Source: Halomonas alimentaria (GTDB taxonomy: Bacteria; Pseudomonadota; Gammaproteobacteria; Pseudomonadales; Halomonadaceae). Taken from it: a stretch of 64,000 bases of DNA. Of this stretch, positions 41,923-50,910 are shown piece by piece. The DNA is taken from NCBI RefSeq assembly GCF_009902005.1, contig NZ_WUTT01000001.1, forward strand, positions 1,012,012-1,076,011, in the 5' to 3' direction. Every line of letters begins with the position of its first letter. The first letter of the stretch is position 1. The translations under genes and the position numbers were made by a program. The notes under the pieces were generated by a model. The model ran no database searches. It saw only the letters and a program-made list of their open reading frames with translations, and was not told the DNA's origin.

Positions 41923-42513
41923 ATGAAAGCAGCGATGAAGACTCTGCTGGCGGGCTCTGTCATGGCGGCCATGCTGGCGGGTGGGCCGGCCTTCGCCGAG
42001 GAGGCCGAGGCCTATCGCGAGACGTCGCTCGGGCTCTACGTCAACGCCGCCGAGGCCTGGGAGCTGATGCAGGAGAACGAGCGGGCGGTGCTGATCGACG
42101 TGCGTGACCCGGTAGAGATCAAGTTCACCGGCTTCGCTGAGCCCACCGACATCCACGTGCCCTGGGTGCTGGCCGACCGCGACAGCTTTGACGCCGAGGC
42201 CAGGACCTGGCCCATGGTCAAGAACCCGGACTTCGCCGAGCAGATGCGCGCCGAACTGGAGGCGCTGGGGGTGGCCGAGGATGACCCGATCATCGTCATG
42301 TGCCGCTCGGGCTCCACCCGCAGCGCGCCGGCCGCCGACGCCATCGCCGAGATGGGCTTCAGCGAGGTCTACTCGGTGACCGATGGCTTCGAGGGAGGCA
42401 AGCTCGAGGAGGGCGACTCGAAGGGCGTGCGCGCGGTGAACGGCTGGCGTAACTCCGGGCTACCCTGGAGCTATGAGATCGACCCCGAGGTTGCCTGGCA
42501 GCCTGCCGAGTAA
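41923..42513 (+). CDS. periplasmic rhodanese-like protein
   Basis: 196 residues: signal peptide (LLAGSVMAAMLAGGPAFA), then a rhodanese domain with LIDVRDPVEIKFTG and the active-site loop VMCRSGSTRSA. The start at 41923 begins the signal. It opens the sulfur island and may carry sulfane sulfur in the periplasm for the nearby DsrE-like protein and persulfide dioxygenases. Confidence 0.85.
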   Translation: MKAAMKTLLAGSVMAAMLAGGPAFAEEAEAYRETSLGLYVNAAEAWELMQENERAVLIDVRDPVEIKFTGFAEPTDIHVPWVLADRDSFDAEARTWPMVKNPDFAEQMRAELEALGVAEDDPIIVMCRSGSTRSAPAADAIAEMGFSEVYSVTDGFEGGKLEEGDSKGVRAVNGWRNSGLPWSYEIDPEVAWQPAE

Positions 42514-42624
42514 CCGGATGATCGGCACGCGGGTGGGGCTCTGGTGGCCTGCCCGCGCTTCCGGGCAAGACGTTTCCGCCAAGAGATTTCCACGCAAGTC
42601 TTCGACCCAAGCAAGGAGCAGAAC

Positions 42625-43113
42625 ATGAGTTTCAAGACGACCCTGAGTGTGGCGCTGGCCACGGGTGCCATTGCCTTTGGTGCCAACGCCCTGGCCGACA
42701 ACCACGGTGGCGAGGCCGAGGAAGGCAAGGCAATGGATGACAAGGCGCTGGTGATCCTGACCAGTGACTCCCTGGAGACCCAGGGCATGGCCATGATCCT
42801 CGCCAATGCCATGCAGCAGCAGGGCACCGACCTCCAGCTGCTGCTCTGCGACCAGGCCGGTGACCTGGCAGTAGAGGGTTACCAGAGCGCCCAGCCCATC
42901 AATACACCGCCGAGCAACCCCGCCGGTCAGGTGACCCCCGAGGGCATCATGCAGATGCTGATGGGTAATGGCGCTCAGGTGGACGTCTGCGCCATCTATC
43001 TGCCCAACCGCGACTATGGTGAAGAGGTGTTGCGCGAGGGGGTGGGCATCGCCGCACCGGGCCCGATCGCCGAGCTGATGCGTGACCCGAGTGTTCCGGT
43101 CTTTACCTTCTGA
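42625..43113 (+). CDS. exported DsrE-like sulfur-relay protein
   Basis: 162 residues with a signal peptide (VALATGAIAFGANALA) and a DsrE/peroxiredoxin-like fold (LVILTSDSLETQGMAMILA ... PEGIMQMLMGNGAQVDVCA). Two cysteines (LLLCDQ and DVCAIY) could hold persulfide sulfur. It is exported, unlike classic cytoplasmic DsrE. Located between rhodanese and the DUF2892 protein. Confidence 0.72.
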   Translation: MSFKTTLSVALATGAIAFGANALADNHGGEAEEGKAMDDKALVILTSDSLETQGMAMILANAMQQQGTDLQLLLCDQAGDLAVEGYQSAQPINTPPSNPAGQVTPEGIMQMLMGNGAQVDVCAIYLPNRDYGEEVLREGVGIAAPGPIAELMRDPSVPVFTF

Positions 43114-43153
43114 ATCCAAGCAACTTTTGCTCCCAAGCATCGAGGAGAACGCC

Positions 43154-43345
43154 ATGACCCGTAACGTAGGTGGTATCGACAGGATTGCCCGTATCGTGGT
43201 CGGCATCGTGCTGATCCTGCTGGCATTGACCGGCACCATCGGTGCCTGGGGCTGGATCGGCGTGGTACCGCTGGCCACCGGGCTGTTCAACTTCTGCCCG
43301 GCCTACAAGCTGTTGGGCGTGAATACCTGCAAGCTGAAGAAATAG
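43154..43345 (+). CDS. small DUF2892 (YgaP-like) membrane protein
   Basis: 63 residues: RNVGGIDRIARIVVGIVLIL opens one membrane hairpin, followed by PLATGLFNFCPAYKLLGVNTC. This is the inner-membrane part of YgaP-type proteins without its rhodanese domain. The two cysteines near the end are conserved in the family. AGGAGAAC precedes the start. It goes with the rhodanese and DsrE-like genes just upstream. Confidence 0.85.
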   Translation: MTRNVGGIDRIARIVVGIVLILLALTGTIGAWGWIGVVPLATGLFNFCPAYKLLGVNTCKLKK

Positions 43346-43376
43346 TCACCGCCGGCCATAGCCGGCTCTCGAATCG

Positions 43377-43408
43377 CGGCGCCCGCGGCCTTCAGGTCGC
43401 GGGCGCCG
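43377..43408 (+). terminator. hairpin after the rhodanese-DsrE-DUF2892 genes
   Basis: An 11-bp stem, CGGCGCCCGCG / CGCGGGCGCCG, with a 10-base loop. It separates the first three sulfur genes from the first persulfide dioxygenase. Confidence 0.65.
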
Positions 43409-43489
43409 TGCGTTGGTTCTCCCCTGCGGAGGTTGTCGCGGAAGGGCTATCGGCCCCATGCAGTGGCACAATCGTCATATAGTTCATTT

Positions 43490-43502
43490 TAAGCTAAGCT
43501 TA
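43490..43502 (+). promoter_or_regulatory. palindrome in the AT-rich promoter region of the first persulfide dioxygenase gene
   Basis: TAAGCTAAGCTTA is a 6+1+6 inverted repeat, 57 bp before the start codon and in a strongly AT-rich patch (43476-43520). Sulfur-responsive ArsR-type repressors (BigR/SqrR) use AT-rich dyads. No such regulator is in the window, so this is only a candidate. Confidence 0.35.
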
Positions 43503-43559
43503 TTCCATATAAAGCAATTGGTGGTCGACTCACCGCAATACGCTATCGGAGGTATCCCC

Positions 43560-44471
43560 ATGCAGACCTTTGCCCTCTCGCCCAGCACCGGTGCCGGCAG
43601 CCCTGAGGTCGCCGGCTTCTTCGACCCGCGTACCTTCTCCATCCAGTATGTGGTCAGTGACCCGGCCACCGGCAAGTGCGCCATCATCGACCCGGTATAT
43701 GACTTCGACGAGAAGTCCGGTGCCACCGCCAGCCATCACGCCGATGAGCTGCTCGCCTATGTGAAGGAGAAGGGGTTTGAGGTGGAGTGGGTGCTCGATA
43801 CCCACCCCCATGCCGACCACTTCTCGGCGGCGCAATACCTGAGCGAGAAGACCGGGGCGCCCACTGCCATCGGCGAGAAGGTGGTGGAGGTGCAGAAGCT
43901 GTGGAAGAAGATCTACCACTGGCCCGACTTCCCTGCCGATGGCTCCCAGTGGCACCGCCTCTTCGCCGAGGGTGACACCTTCGCCATCGGCGATCTGGAG
44001 GTGCGGGTGATGTTCTCGCCGGGGCATACCCTGGCCTCGATCACCTATGTGGTGGGCGACGCGGCCTTCGTCCATGACACCCTCTTCCAGCCGGACTTCG
44101 GCACCGCCCGGGCCGACTTCCCCGGCGGCGATGCCCACCAGCTGTGGCGCTCCATCCAGGCGATCCTGGCACTGCCCGACGACACCCGGCTGTTTACCGG
44201 CCACGACTACATGCCCGATGGTCGCGAGCCGGAGTGGGAGAGCACGGTGCGTGAGCAGCGCGAAACCAACAAGCATCTGGCAGGCAGCGTCACCGAGGAT
44301 GACTATACGGTGATGCGCGACCAGCGCGACAGCGAACTGCCCATGCCCAAGCTGATCCTGCACTCGCTCCAGGTGAATACCCGTGGCGGGCGTCTGCCCG
44401 AGCCTGAGGCCAACGGCAAGCGCTACCTCAAGATCCCCCTGGATGCCCTGGAAGGAGCTGCCTGGGAGTAG
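43560..44471 (+). CDS. MBL-fold persulfide dioxygenase-like protein (Blh type), copy 1
   Basis: 303 residues, one metallo-beta-lactamase domain of the ETHE1/Blh type. Metal motif DTHPHADHFSAA, then FSPGHTLASITYVVGD and FTGHDYMPDG. Such enzymes oxidise glutathione persulfide to sulfite and glutathione. The start at 43560 has GGAGG upstream. It has its own AT-rich promoter and a terminator. The C-terminal extension after the domain carries ELPMPKLILHSLQVN, shared with copy 2. Confidence 0.82.
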   Translation: MQTFALSPSTGAGSPEVAGFFDPRTFSIQYVVSDPATGKCAIIDPVYDFDEKSGATASHHADELLAYVKEKGFEVEWVLDTHPHADHFSAAQYLSEKTGAPTAIGEKVVEVQKLWKKIYHWPDFPADGSQWHRLFAEGDTFAIGDLEVRVMFSPGHTLASITYVVGDAAFVHDTLFQPDFGTARADFPGGDAHQLWRSIQAILALPDDTRLFTGHDYMPDGREPEWESTVREQRETNKHLAGSVTEDDYTVMRDQRDSELPMPKLILHSLQVNTRGGRLPEPEANGKRYLKIPLDALEGAAWE

Positions 44472-44492
44472 GCGTACGGCAGCGCTGGAACA

Positions 44493-44525
44493 ACGAGCCC
44501 CGAAGGCCCTGCCGCCGGGGCTCGT
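44493..44525 (+). terminator. hairpin between the two dioxygenase genes
   Basis: ACGAGCCCCG / CGGGGCTCGT, a 10-bp stem with a 13-base loop, just after the first copy. Confidence 0.65.
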
Positions 44526-44641
44526 GCCGTGGAGGAGGGTAGTGGGACCCCTATATAGCTAAATATTCTATTCTTAGAACATGTTTTCGGCTATGCTGTC
44601 TCCATACTCCGGCCAGCGACATCCGATGGAGGTTGTTTCCC

Positions 44642-45508
44642 ATGTCCCAGCCAATCGTGACCCACTTCTTCGACGAGCCCACCAATACCTTCAGCTATGT
44701 GGTGCAGGATCCAGACAGTAACGCCTGCGCGATCCTCGATTCGGTGCTCGACTTCGACTATGCCGCAGGGCGCACCGACGTGCGCTCCGCCGACGAGATC
44801 ATCGCCTTCGTACGCGACAACGGCCTCGAGGTGGCGTGGATCCTCGAGACCCACGTGCATGCCGACCACCTCTCTGCCGCCCCCTACCTGCACGAGACGC
44901 TGGGCGGGCTGACCGGCATCGGCGCCAATATCACCGTGGTGCAGGACGTCTTCGGCAAGGCCTTCAACGCCGGCACCGAGTTCGCCCGTGACGGCAGTCA
45001 GTTCGACCGCCTCTTCGAGGAGGGCGACACCTTCACCATCGGCAACCTGGAAGGGCGGGTGCTGCACACCCCTGGCCATACGCCGGCCTGCCTGACCTAC
45101 GTGATCGGCGATGCCGCCTTCGTCGGTGACACCCTGTTCATGCCCGACTACGGCACCGCCCGCTGCGACTTCCCCGGCGGCGACGCGCGCACCCTCTATC
45201 GCTCCATCCAGAAGGTGCTGTCGCTGCCCGACGAGACGCGCCTCTTCCTGTGCCACGACTACAAGGCGCCGGAGCGCGATGAGTACCAGCACCAGACCAC
45301 GGTGGCCGAACAGCGCGCCCACAATGTCCACGTCCACGAGGGCATCGCCGAGGAGGAATTCGTCAGGATGCGCACCGAGCGCGACGCCACCCTGGGCATG
45401 CCGAGGCTGATCATCCCCTCGGTGCAGGTGAACATGCGCGCCGGTGAGATGCCCCCTGCCGAGGATAACGGCCAGGTCTACCTCAAGGTGCCGATCAACA
45501 AGTTCTGA
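44642..45508 (+). CDS. MBL-fold persulfide dioxygenase-like protein (Blh type), copy 2
   Basis: 288 residues with the same domain as copy 1 but clearly diverged. Metal motif ETHVHADHLSAA; LHTPGHTPACLTYVIGD; LFLCHDYKAPERD. Upstream is a second AT-rich promoter-like patch (44550-44585) containing TTCTTAGAA. It is followed in the same direction by DUF442, SulP and YeeE/YedE genes, which form a likely operon. The start at 44642 (SQPIVTHFF) is preferred to one 3 codons upstream. Confidence 0.84.
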   Translation: MSQPIVTHFFDEPTNTFSYVVQDPDSNACAILDSVLDFDYAAGRTDVRSADEIIAFVRDNGLEVAWILETHVHADHLSAAPYLHETLGGLTGIGANITVVQDVFGKAFNAGTEFARDGSQFDRLFEEGDTFTIGNLEGRVLHTPGHTPACLTYVIGDAAFVGDTLFMPDYGTARCDFPGGDARTLYRSIQKVLSLPDETRLFLCHDYKAPERDEYQHQTTVAEQRAHNVHVHEGIAEEEFVRMRTERDATLGMPRLIIPSVQVNMRAGEMPPAEDNGQVYLKVPINKF

Positions 45509-45528
45509 AGGCTCAGGAGACAGTCGAT

Positions 45529-45963
45529 ATGCAGATTCATCAGCTCGAATCCGGTTTCGCCATCACCGACGCGGTCAGCCCGGAAGATCTCGACGAGGTC
45601 GCCCGCCGCGGCTTCCGCTCGGTGATCTGCAATCGCCGCCCTGGCGAGGCCGAGGACCACCCCGATGACCGTCCCCTCAAGGCGCGTGCCGCCGAGCTCG
45701 GCCTCGAGTGGCGCTGCATCCCGGTGATACCGGGCGAATACTCGGAGGAGGACATCGCCGCCTTCGGCGAGGCACTGGAGACACTGCCGGCACCGATCCT
45801 GGCCTTCTGCAAGACCGGCAAGCGTGCCGTGCACCTGTGGGCCCGTGCCCGCAGCCAGGGCGAGAGCTGCGATATCCCGGCGCTGCTGGCCGCTGCGCGG
45901 GCCGCTGGCCATGATCTGGAAGAGCATCGGCCGCATCTGGAAGCCGCCGCCGGGCAGCGTTGA
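45529..45963 (+). CDS. DUF442 / Blh N-domain phosphatase-like protein
   Basis: 144 residues. The fold is that of dual-specificity phosphatases used as the N-terminal part of some Blh proteins. The active-site loop is AFCKTGKRAVHLWA, in which the cysteine is kept. It may act as a sulfur transferase or sensor with the persulfide dioxygenase just upstream. It ends 1 bp before the SulP gene. Confidence 0.8.
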   Translation: MQIHQLESGFAITDAVSPEDLDEVARRGFRSVICNRRPGEAEDHPDDRPLKARAAELGLEWRCIPVIPGEYSEEDIAAFGEALETLPAPILAFCKTGKRAVHLWARARSQGESCDIPALLAAARAAGHDLEEHRPHLEAAAGQR

Positions 45964-45964
45964 G

Positions 45965-47773
45965 ATGAACCCGAAACGCTATCTGCCGATCCTGCAGTGG
46001 CTGCCCGACTATGGTCGCAGCGCCCTGGCCAGCGACCTGCTGGCGGCGGTGATCGTTACCATCATGTTGATCCCCCAGTCGCTGGCCTACGCCATGCTGG
46101 CCGGGCTGCCACCCGAGGTGGGGCTCTATGCCAGCATCACGCCGCTGGTGGTCTATGCGGTGTTCGGCACCAGCCGCACCCTGGCCGTGGGGCCGGTGGC
46201 GGTGGTGTCGCTGATGACTGCGGCAGCGGTGGGGCAGGTGGCGCCCCAGGGCACGCCGGAGTATCTCGGTGCGGCCCTGGTGCTGGCGCTGATGTCGGGC
46301 CTGATCCTGACCCTGATGGGCGTGGCGCGGCTGGGCTTCCTGGCCAACTTCCTGAGCCACCCGGTGATCTCGGGCTTCATCACCGCCTCGGGACTGATCA
46401 TCGCCGCCAGCCAGCTCAAGCATGTGCTGGGCGTCGAGGCGAGCGGCCACAATCTGCTGGAGCTCGTGGTCGGATTGGGTGGCCAGCTGGGCAGCGTCAA
46501 TCTGCCCACCCTGGTGATCGGGCTTGGAGTGCTGGCCTTCCTCTACGCCGCGCGGCGCTGGCTCAAGCCCACCCTGCGCCGGCTCGGCGTACCATCGCGC
46601 CCGGCGGACATGTTGACCAAGGCGGCGCCGATCCTCGCCGTGGCGGTGACCACCCTGGCCAGCTGGGGGCTGAGGCTGGACCAGCACGGTGTGGCGGTGG
46701 TCGGCGCGGTGCCTGCCGGCCTGCCGCCGCTGACCCTGCCCGGCTTCGACAGCGGCCTGTGGAGCCAGCTGTTCGTGGCCGCGCTGCTGATCAGCATCGT
46801 CGGCTTCGTGGAGTCGGTGTCGGTGGGCCAGACCCTGGCCGCCAAGCGCCGCCAGCGCATCGACCCCGACCAGGAGCTGGTGGGCCTGGGCACCTCCAAC
46901 ATCGCCGCCTCGCTGACCGGCGGCATGCCGGTCACCGGTGGCTTCTCGCGTTCGGTGGTCAATTTTGACGCCGGCGCCGAGACTCCGGCCGCCGGTGCCT
47001 TCACCGCGGTAGGCATCGGCGTGGCCGCACTGCTGCTCACTCCGCTGATTGCCTATCTGCCCATCGCCACCCTGGCGGCCACCATCATCGTGGCGGTGCT
47101 GTCGCTGGTCGACTTCGCGGCGATCAAGCGCACCTGGGACTATTCGCGGGGTGATTTCGCCGCCATGCTGGCCACCATCGCCGTCACCCTGGGCCATGGC
47201 GTGGAGAGCGGTATCATGGTCGGCGTGGGGCTGTCGCTGGCGCTGCATCTCTATCGCACCAGCCGGCCCCACAGCGCCGTGGTGGGTCGCGTGCCGGGCA
47301 CCGAGCACTTCCGCAATGTGCAGCGCCACCGCGTGGAGACCGACGAGCGCCTGACGATCCTGCGCGTCGACGAGAGCCTCTACTTCGCCAATGCGCGTTA
47401 TCTGGAAGACACCGTGATGGAGCTGGCCGCCCGCCAGCCTGGACTCGAGCACATCGTGCTGGCCTGCCAGGCGGTCAACATCATCGACGCCTCGGCGCTG
47501 GAGAGCCTGGAGGCGATCAACGCTCGCCTCAAGGATTCCGGCGTGGCGCTGCACCTGGCCGAGGTCAAGGGCCCGGTGATGGATCGCCTGCAACACACCG
47601 AGTTTTGTCACGAGATGACCGGCAAGGTGTTTCTCAGTACTTTCGATGCCTGGCAGGAGCTGCGCGGCGTCGGCGACGGCCGCCTGTCGCGGCGCTGCGC
47701 CGAGATGCAGCTGGGCGCCGTGCCGGGCGCGACCTTCGACGACGAGGCACAGCCGCATCCACGGCTGCCCTGA
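45965..47773 (+). CDS. SulP-family anion permease with STAS domain
   Basis: 602 residues: about twelve membrane segments (signature QSLAYAMLAGLPPEVGLYAS near the N-terminus) and a C-terminal STAS domain (from about 490, ILRVDESLYFANARYLED). It moves sulfate or another anion across the inner membrane. In this island it probably exports sulfite/sulfate or imports a sulfur anion. Start at 45965 is 1 bp after the DUF442 stop. Confidence 0.88.
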   Translation: MNPKRYLPILQWLPDYGRSALASDLLAAVIVTIMLIPQSLAYAMLAGLPPEVGLYASITPLVVYAVFGTSRTLAVGPVAVVSLMTAAAVGQVAPQGTPEYLGAALVLALMSGLILTLMGVARLGFLANFLSHPVISGFITASGLIIAASQLKHVLGVEASGHNLLELVVGLGGQLGSVNLPTLVIGLGVLAFLYAARRWLKPTLRRLGVPSRPADMLTKAAPILAVAVTTLASWGLRLDQHGVAVVGAVPAGLPPLTLPGFDSGLWSQLFVAALLISIVGFVESVSVGQTLAAKRRQRIDPDQELVGLGTSNIAASLTGGMPVTGGFSRSVVNFDAGAETPAAGAFTAVGIGVAALLLTPLIAYLPIATLAATIIVAVLSLVDFAAIKRTWDYSRGDFAAMLATIAVTLGHGVESGIMVGVGLSLALHLYRTSRPHSAVVGRVPGTEHFRNVQRHRVETDERLTILRVDESLYFANARYLEDTVMELAARQPGLEHIVLACQAVNIIDASALESLEAINARLKDSGVALHLAEVKGPVMDRLQHTEFCHEMTGKVFLSTFDAWQELRGVGDGRLSRRCAEMQLGAVPGATFDDEAQPHPRLP

Positions 47774-47808
47774 AGGACTTACCCAAGGTTTTTTAAAGGA
47801 GAGAAAGT

Positions 47809-48270
47809 GTGGACTGGAGTTCATCCCTGCAGGGACTGGCCGGCGGCGTGCTGATCGGCCTCTCTGCCACATGGCTGATGGCCACCCTGGGCCGCATCGC
47901 CGGCATCAGCGGCATCATCGGCACCCTGATCACCGCTCGGCCGAAGGGCGACAGCGCCTGGCGCCTCACCTTCCTGCTTGGCCTGATCAGCGGTCCCATC
48001 GTGGTGATGCTGCTGGGCGGCGGCCTGGGCAATGTGGCGGGTGCCGCCGGAGAGGTGATCGGTGAACCCGCCGGCGGTGTGCTGCTGATGCTCGTCGCCG
48101 GCCTGCTGGTAGGCCTGGGCACCGGCCTGGGCAGTGGTTGCACCAGCGGCCATGGAGTCTGTGGCCTGTCACGGCTCTCGGTGCGCTCGATGGTGGCGAC
48201 CCTCACCTTCCTGGTGGCGGCGATCGTCACCGTCTTCGTGGTTCGGCACGTGATCGGAGGTGGCGCATGA
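47809..48270 (+). CDS. YeeE/YedE sulfur-transport half protein (first)
   Basis: 153 residues, four membrane segments. The characteristic motif GSGCTSGHGVCGLSRLSVRS carries the conserved cysteines. The YeeE family brings thiosulfate or sulfide-related compounds into the cell. The start is GTG at 47809, with AAAGGAGAG just upstream. Its stop overlaps the next gene by 4 bp. Confidence 0.88.
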   Translation: MDWSSSLQGLAGGVLIGLSATWLMATLGRIAGISGIIGTLITARPKGDSAWRLTFLLGLISGPIVVMLLGGGLGNVAGAAGEVIGEPAGGVLLMLVAGLLVGLGTGLGSGCTSGHGVCGLSRLSVRSMVATLTFLVAAIVTVFVVRHVIGGGA

Positions 48271-48680
48271 AAACGCTCATGGGCTATATCGCCGGGCTGA
48301 TCTTCGGCCTGGGGCTTGCCGTTTCCGGCATGACCGACCCGGCGCGGGTGCTGGGCTTCCTCGACCTCGCCGGCGCCTGGGACCCGACCCTGATGTTCGT
48401 GCTCGGCGGTGCCGTGGTGACCAACTTCATCGGCTACCGCCTGGTCTTCAAGCGTCCCAACCCGATCTATGCCGAAGCCTTCCAGCTGCCCACCCGCCAG
48501 GATCTCGACGCCCGGCTGATCGGCGGCTCGGCGCTGTTCGGCATCGGTTGGGGGCTCTCCGGCTACTGCCCAGGCCCGGCGATCGCCTCCATCGCCGGTC
48601 TGACCCTGCCACTGGTGGCGATGCTGGTGGCAATGGTCGTCGGCTGGTTCCTGGCCAGGGCGATTCCTGCGCGCAGCTGA
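48267..48680 (+). CDS. YeeE/YedE sulfur-transport half protein (second)
   Basis: 137 residues, four membrane segments, with GLAVSGMTDPARVLGFLD and the cysteine motif LFGIGWGLSGYCPGPAIASI. It makes the other half of the YeeE-type channel. A strong hairpin 18 bp after the stop ends the operon that began with the second dioxygenase. Confidence 0.88.
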   Translation: MKTLMGYIAGLIFGLGLAVSGMTDPARVLGFLDLAGAWDPTLMFVLGGAVVTNFIGYRLVFKRPNPIYAEAFQLPTRQDLDARLIGGSALFGIGWGLSGYCPGPAIASIAGLTLPLVAMLVAMVVGWFLARAIPARS

Positions 48681-48697
48681 ACCTGTCCTGCATCAAG

Positions 48698-48732
48698 CGA
48701 CTCCCCCGCAGGCCCCGCCAGCGGGGGAGTCG
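48698..48732 (+). terminator. terminator of the dioxygenase-SulP-YeeE operon
   Basis: A perfect 12-bp stem, CGACTCCCCCGC / GCGGGGGAGTCG, with an 11-base loop. No T run follows. Confidence 0.68.
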
Positions 48733-48839
48733 TCGTATACGACCAATGGATCGCCGGTTCCGACTTATATGTTCATAACCATTAACGCAGGCTTAATGGC
48801 CTGGTGACAGGATGTCGCATAACGAGAGGACCCGATGCC

Positions 48840-49529
48840 ATGCACGTACTACTGATCGAGGATGACGCCCTGGTGGCCTCAGGCATTCGCGCCGGGCTCG
48901 CCGTGCACGACTATGTCGTCGATCATGTGGCTTCCATTGCCGAGGCGCGTCGCGCCCTGGAGAGCGTCGACAGCGATGTGGTGATCCTCGACCGTGGCCT
49001 GCCCGACGGTGACGGCCTGAGCCTGCTCGAGGAGTGGCGCGACGCCGGGGTGACTACGCCGGTGCTGGTACTGACGGCTCGTGATGCGGTCAGTGACCGG
49101 GTGGCGGGGCTGCAGGGCGGTGCCGACGACTACCTGGTCAAGCCCTTCGACCTCGACGAACTGGTGGCCCGGCTGCAGGCACTTCTGCGGCGGGCGGCGG
49201 GGCGCTCGCATCCGCTGATCGAGCACGGTGCCCTGTGCCTTGACCCGGTGGCCCGGGAGGTCAGCGTCGACGGCCGCCCGGTCGCGCTCTCGCGCCGCGA
49301 GCTGGTGCTGCTGGAGGCTTTCCTGCAGGCCCCGCGCAGTGTGCTCTCGGCGGACCAGCTCAAGGATAGCCTCTACGGCATGAGCGAGGATGTGGAGAGC
49401 AACGCCCTCAACGTGCATATCCACCATCTGCGCCGCAAGCTCGGCAGCGAGCTGATCGAAACGGTACGCGGGCTGGGCTACCGGCTGGGGCCGCCGCTGG
49501 GTGAGTCCGACGAGAAGGAGCGTCCGTGA
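48840..49529 (+). CDS. OmpR-family response regulator
   Basis: 229 residues: receiver domain (LLIEDDALVASGIRAGL; phospho-Asp in VVILDRGLPDGDG; switch Lys in LVKPFDLDEL) and winged-helix DNA-binding domain (NALNVHIHHLRRKLG). It resembles QseB/PmrA-type regulators. Start at 48840; overlaps the kinase start by 4 bp. It probably controls the flanking sulfur or cytochrome genes. Confidence 0.9.
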   Translation: MHVLLIEDDALVASGIRAGLAVHDYVVDHVASIAEARRALESVDSDVVILDRGLPDGDGLSLLEEWRDAGVTTPVLVLTARDAVSDRVAGLQGGADDYLVKPFDLDELVARLQALLRRAAGRSHPLIEHGALCLDPVAREVSVDGRPVALSRRELVLLEAFLQAPRSVLSADQLKDSLYGMSEDVESNALNVHIHHLRRKLGSELIETVRGLGYRLGPPLGESDEKERP

Positions 49530-50863
49530 GCCTGCGGACGCGGCTGCTGGTGACTCTCGGGGTCACCCTGGTGCTGCTCTGGGGGCTGGCCGCCGCCTGG
49601 CTGCTGCGCGATCTGGAGGAACAGTTCGTGGCCACCCTCGACCAGCGCCTCGCCCAGTCCGCGCGCATGGTCGCGGGGCTGATGGCGCAGCTGCCCCAGG
49701 ATGTGTGGCTCGAGGCCGACCGGCGGGCGCTGTCGATCCCGCCGATCGAGGGGCTGGCCTGCCAGGTGCACTCGCCGCGCGGCGAGATCATGGCGCGTAC
49801 CCACACTGACCTGGAGTCGATCCTGGCGGTGGGCGAGGTCGGCGGGCACGCCTACCGTGAGGAGGGCGGCGTGACCTGGCGGGTGTTCACCTACGAGCGG
49901 GGCGGGCTGACCATCACTACCGCCGACCGCATGGACGAGCGCGACCTGCTGCTCGGCAACGTCATCAAGGTGGCCACGGTGCCCTTCGTGGTGGCCATGC
50001 TGGGCAGCCTGGTGGCGCTGTGGATCGGCGTGGTGCGTGGCCTGTCGCCCCTTGCCCGGCTGCGTGACTCCCTGGCGCGGCGTCATCCGGATGCACTGGC
50101 GCCGGTGGCCACCTACGGGGTGCCCGGCGAGCTGCGTCCGCTGGTGGAGACCCTCAACGGCCTGCTGGCCCGCGTCCAGCAGGCCATCGTGCGCGAGCAG
50201 CGCTTCACCAACGATGCCGCCCATGAGCTGCGCACACCGCTCACCGCCATCAAGACCCACCTGCAGGTGGCCAGCCGGGTAGAGGGCGAAGCGGCGCGTG
50301 ATGCCGTCGGCTACGCTGAGGAGGGTGTCGAGCGCCTGGCGCGGATACTCGACCAACTGCTGATGCTGGCGCGGGTGGAGGGCCGGCTGGCCTTTGAGGA
50401 CGGCACTCCGTGCCGCCCCGCCGATGTGGTGGCCCTGGCGCTGCGTGACAGTGGTGCCGCGACCGCGCGCTTCGAACTGCCCGAAGCGTGGCCCCAGGTA
50501 TCCCTGGCGTTGCCGCGGGAGCTGGCGGTGGCCGCACTGCGCAACCTGATCGACAACGCGCTCCGCCACGGCGGCGAGGGGTCACATGTGACCCTCGATG
50601 TGGAGTGCGATAACCACAGTACTTTGACATTCCGGGTGATCGACCAGGGGCCCGGCGTCGATGACGAAGCCCTGGAGCAGATGGCCAGACGCTTCTGGCG
50701 TGCCAGCAAGCAGCACGGCAGCGGCCTGGGGCTGGCCATCGTGGTGGCCATCGCCGAGCGCTTCGGCGGTGATCTGAAGTTCGTCCGTCCCGTGAGGGGG
50801 GGGCTGGAGGCTCGCCTGACCTTCCCGGTTCAGGCGAATCGCACTGCCCCGGAGGGGCATTGA
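49526..50863 (+). CDS. sensor histidine kinase
   Basis: 445 residues: two membrane segments enclosing a periplasmic sensor of about 130 residues, a HAMP-like linker, and the kinase core. H-box AAHELRTPLTAIKTHL, N-box NLIDNALRHGG, G-box GSGLGLAIVVAIAERFGG. It is QseC-like in shape. The signal is unknown; its place between YeeE and Tsd genes suggests a sulfur or redox signal. Confidence 0.9.
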   Translation: MSLRTRLLVTLGVTLVLLWGLAAAWLLRDLEEQFVATLDQRLAQSARMVAGLMAQLPQDVWLEADRRALSIPPIEGLACQVHSPRGEIMARTHTDLESILAVGEVGGHAYREEGGVTWRVFTYERGGLTITTADRMDERDLLLGNVIKVATVPFVVAMLGSLVALWIGVVRGLSPLARLRDSLARRHPDALAPVATYGVPGELRPLVETLNGLLARVQQAIVREQRFTNDAAHELRTPLTAIKTHLQVASRVEGEAARDAVGYAEEGVERLARILDQLLMLARVEGRLAFEDGTPCRPADVVALALRDSGAATARFELPEAWPQVSLALPRELAVAALRNLIDNALRHGGEGSHVTLDVECDNHSTLTFRVIDQGPGVDDEALEQMARRFWRASKQHGSGLGLAIVVAIAERFGGDLKFVRPVRGGLEARLTFPVQANRTAPEGH

Positions 50864-50910
50864 GAGACTGCCCCCATCCGAGGGGCCACGACAAAACGAG
50901 GGGAATACCG

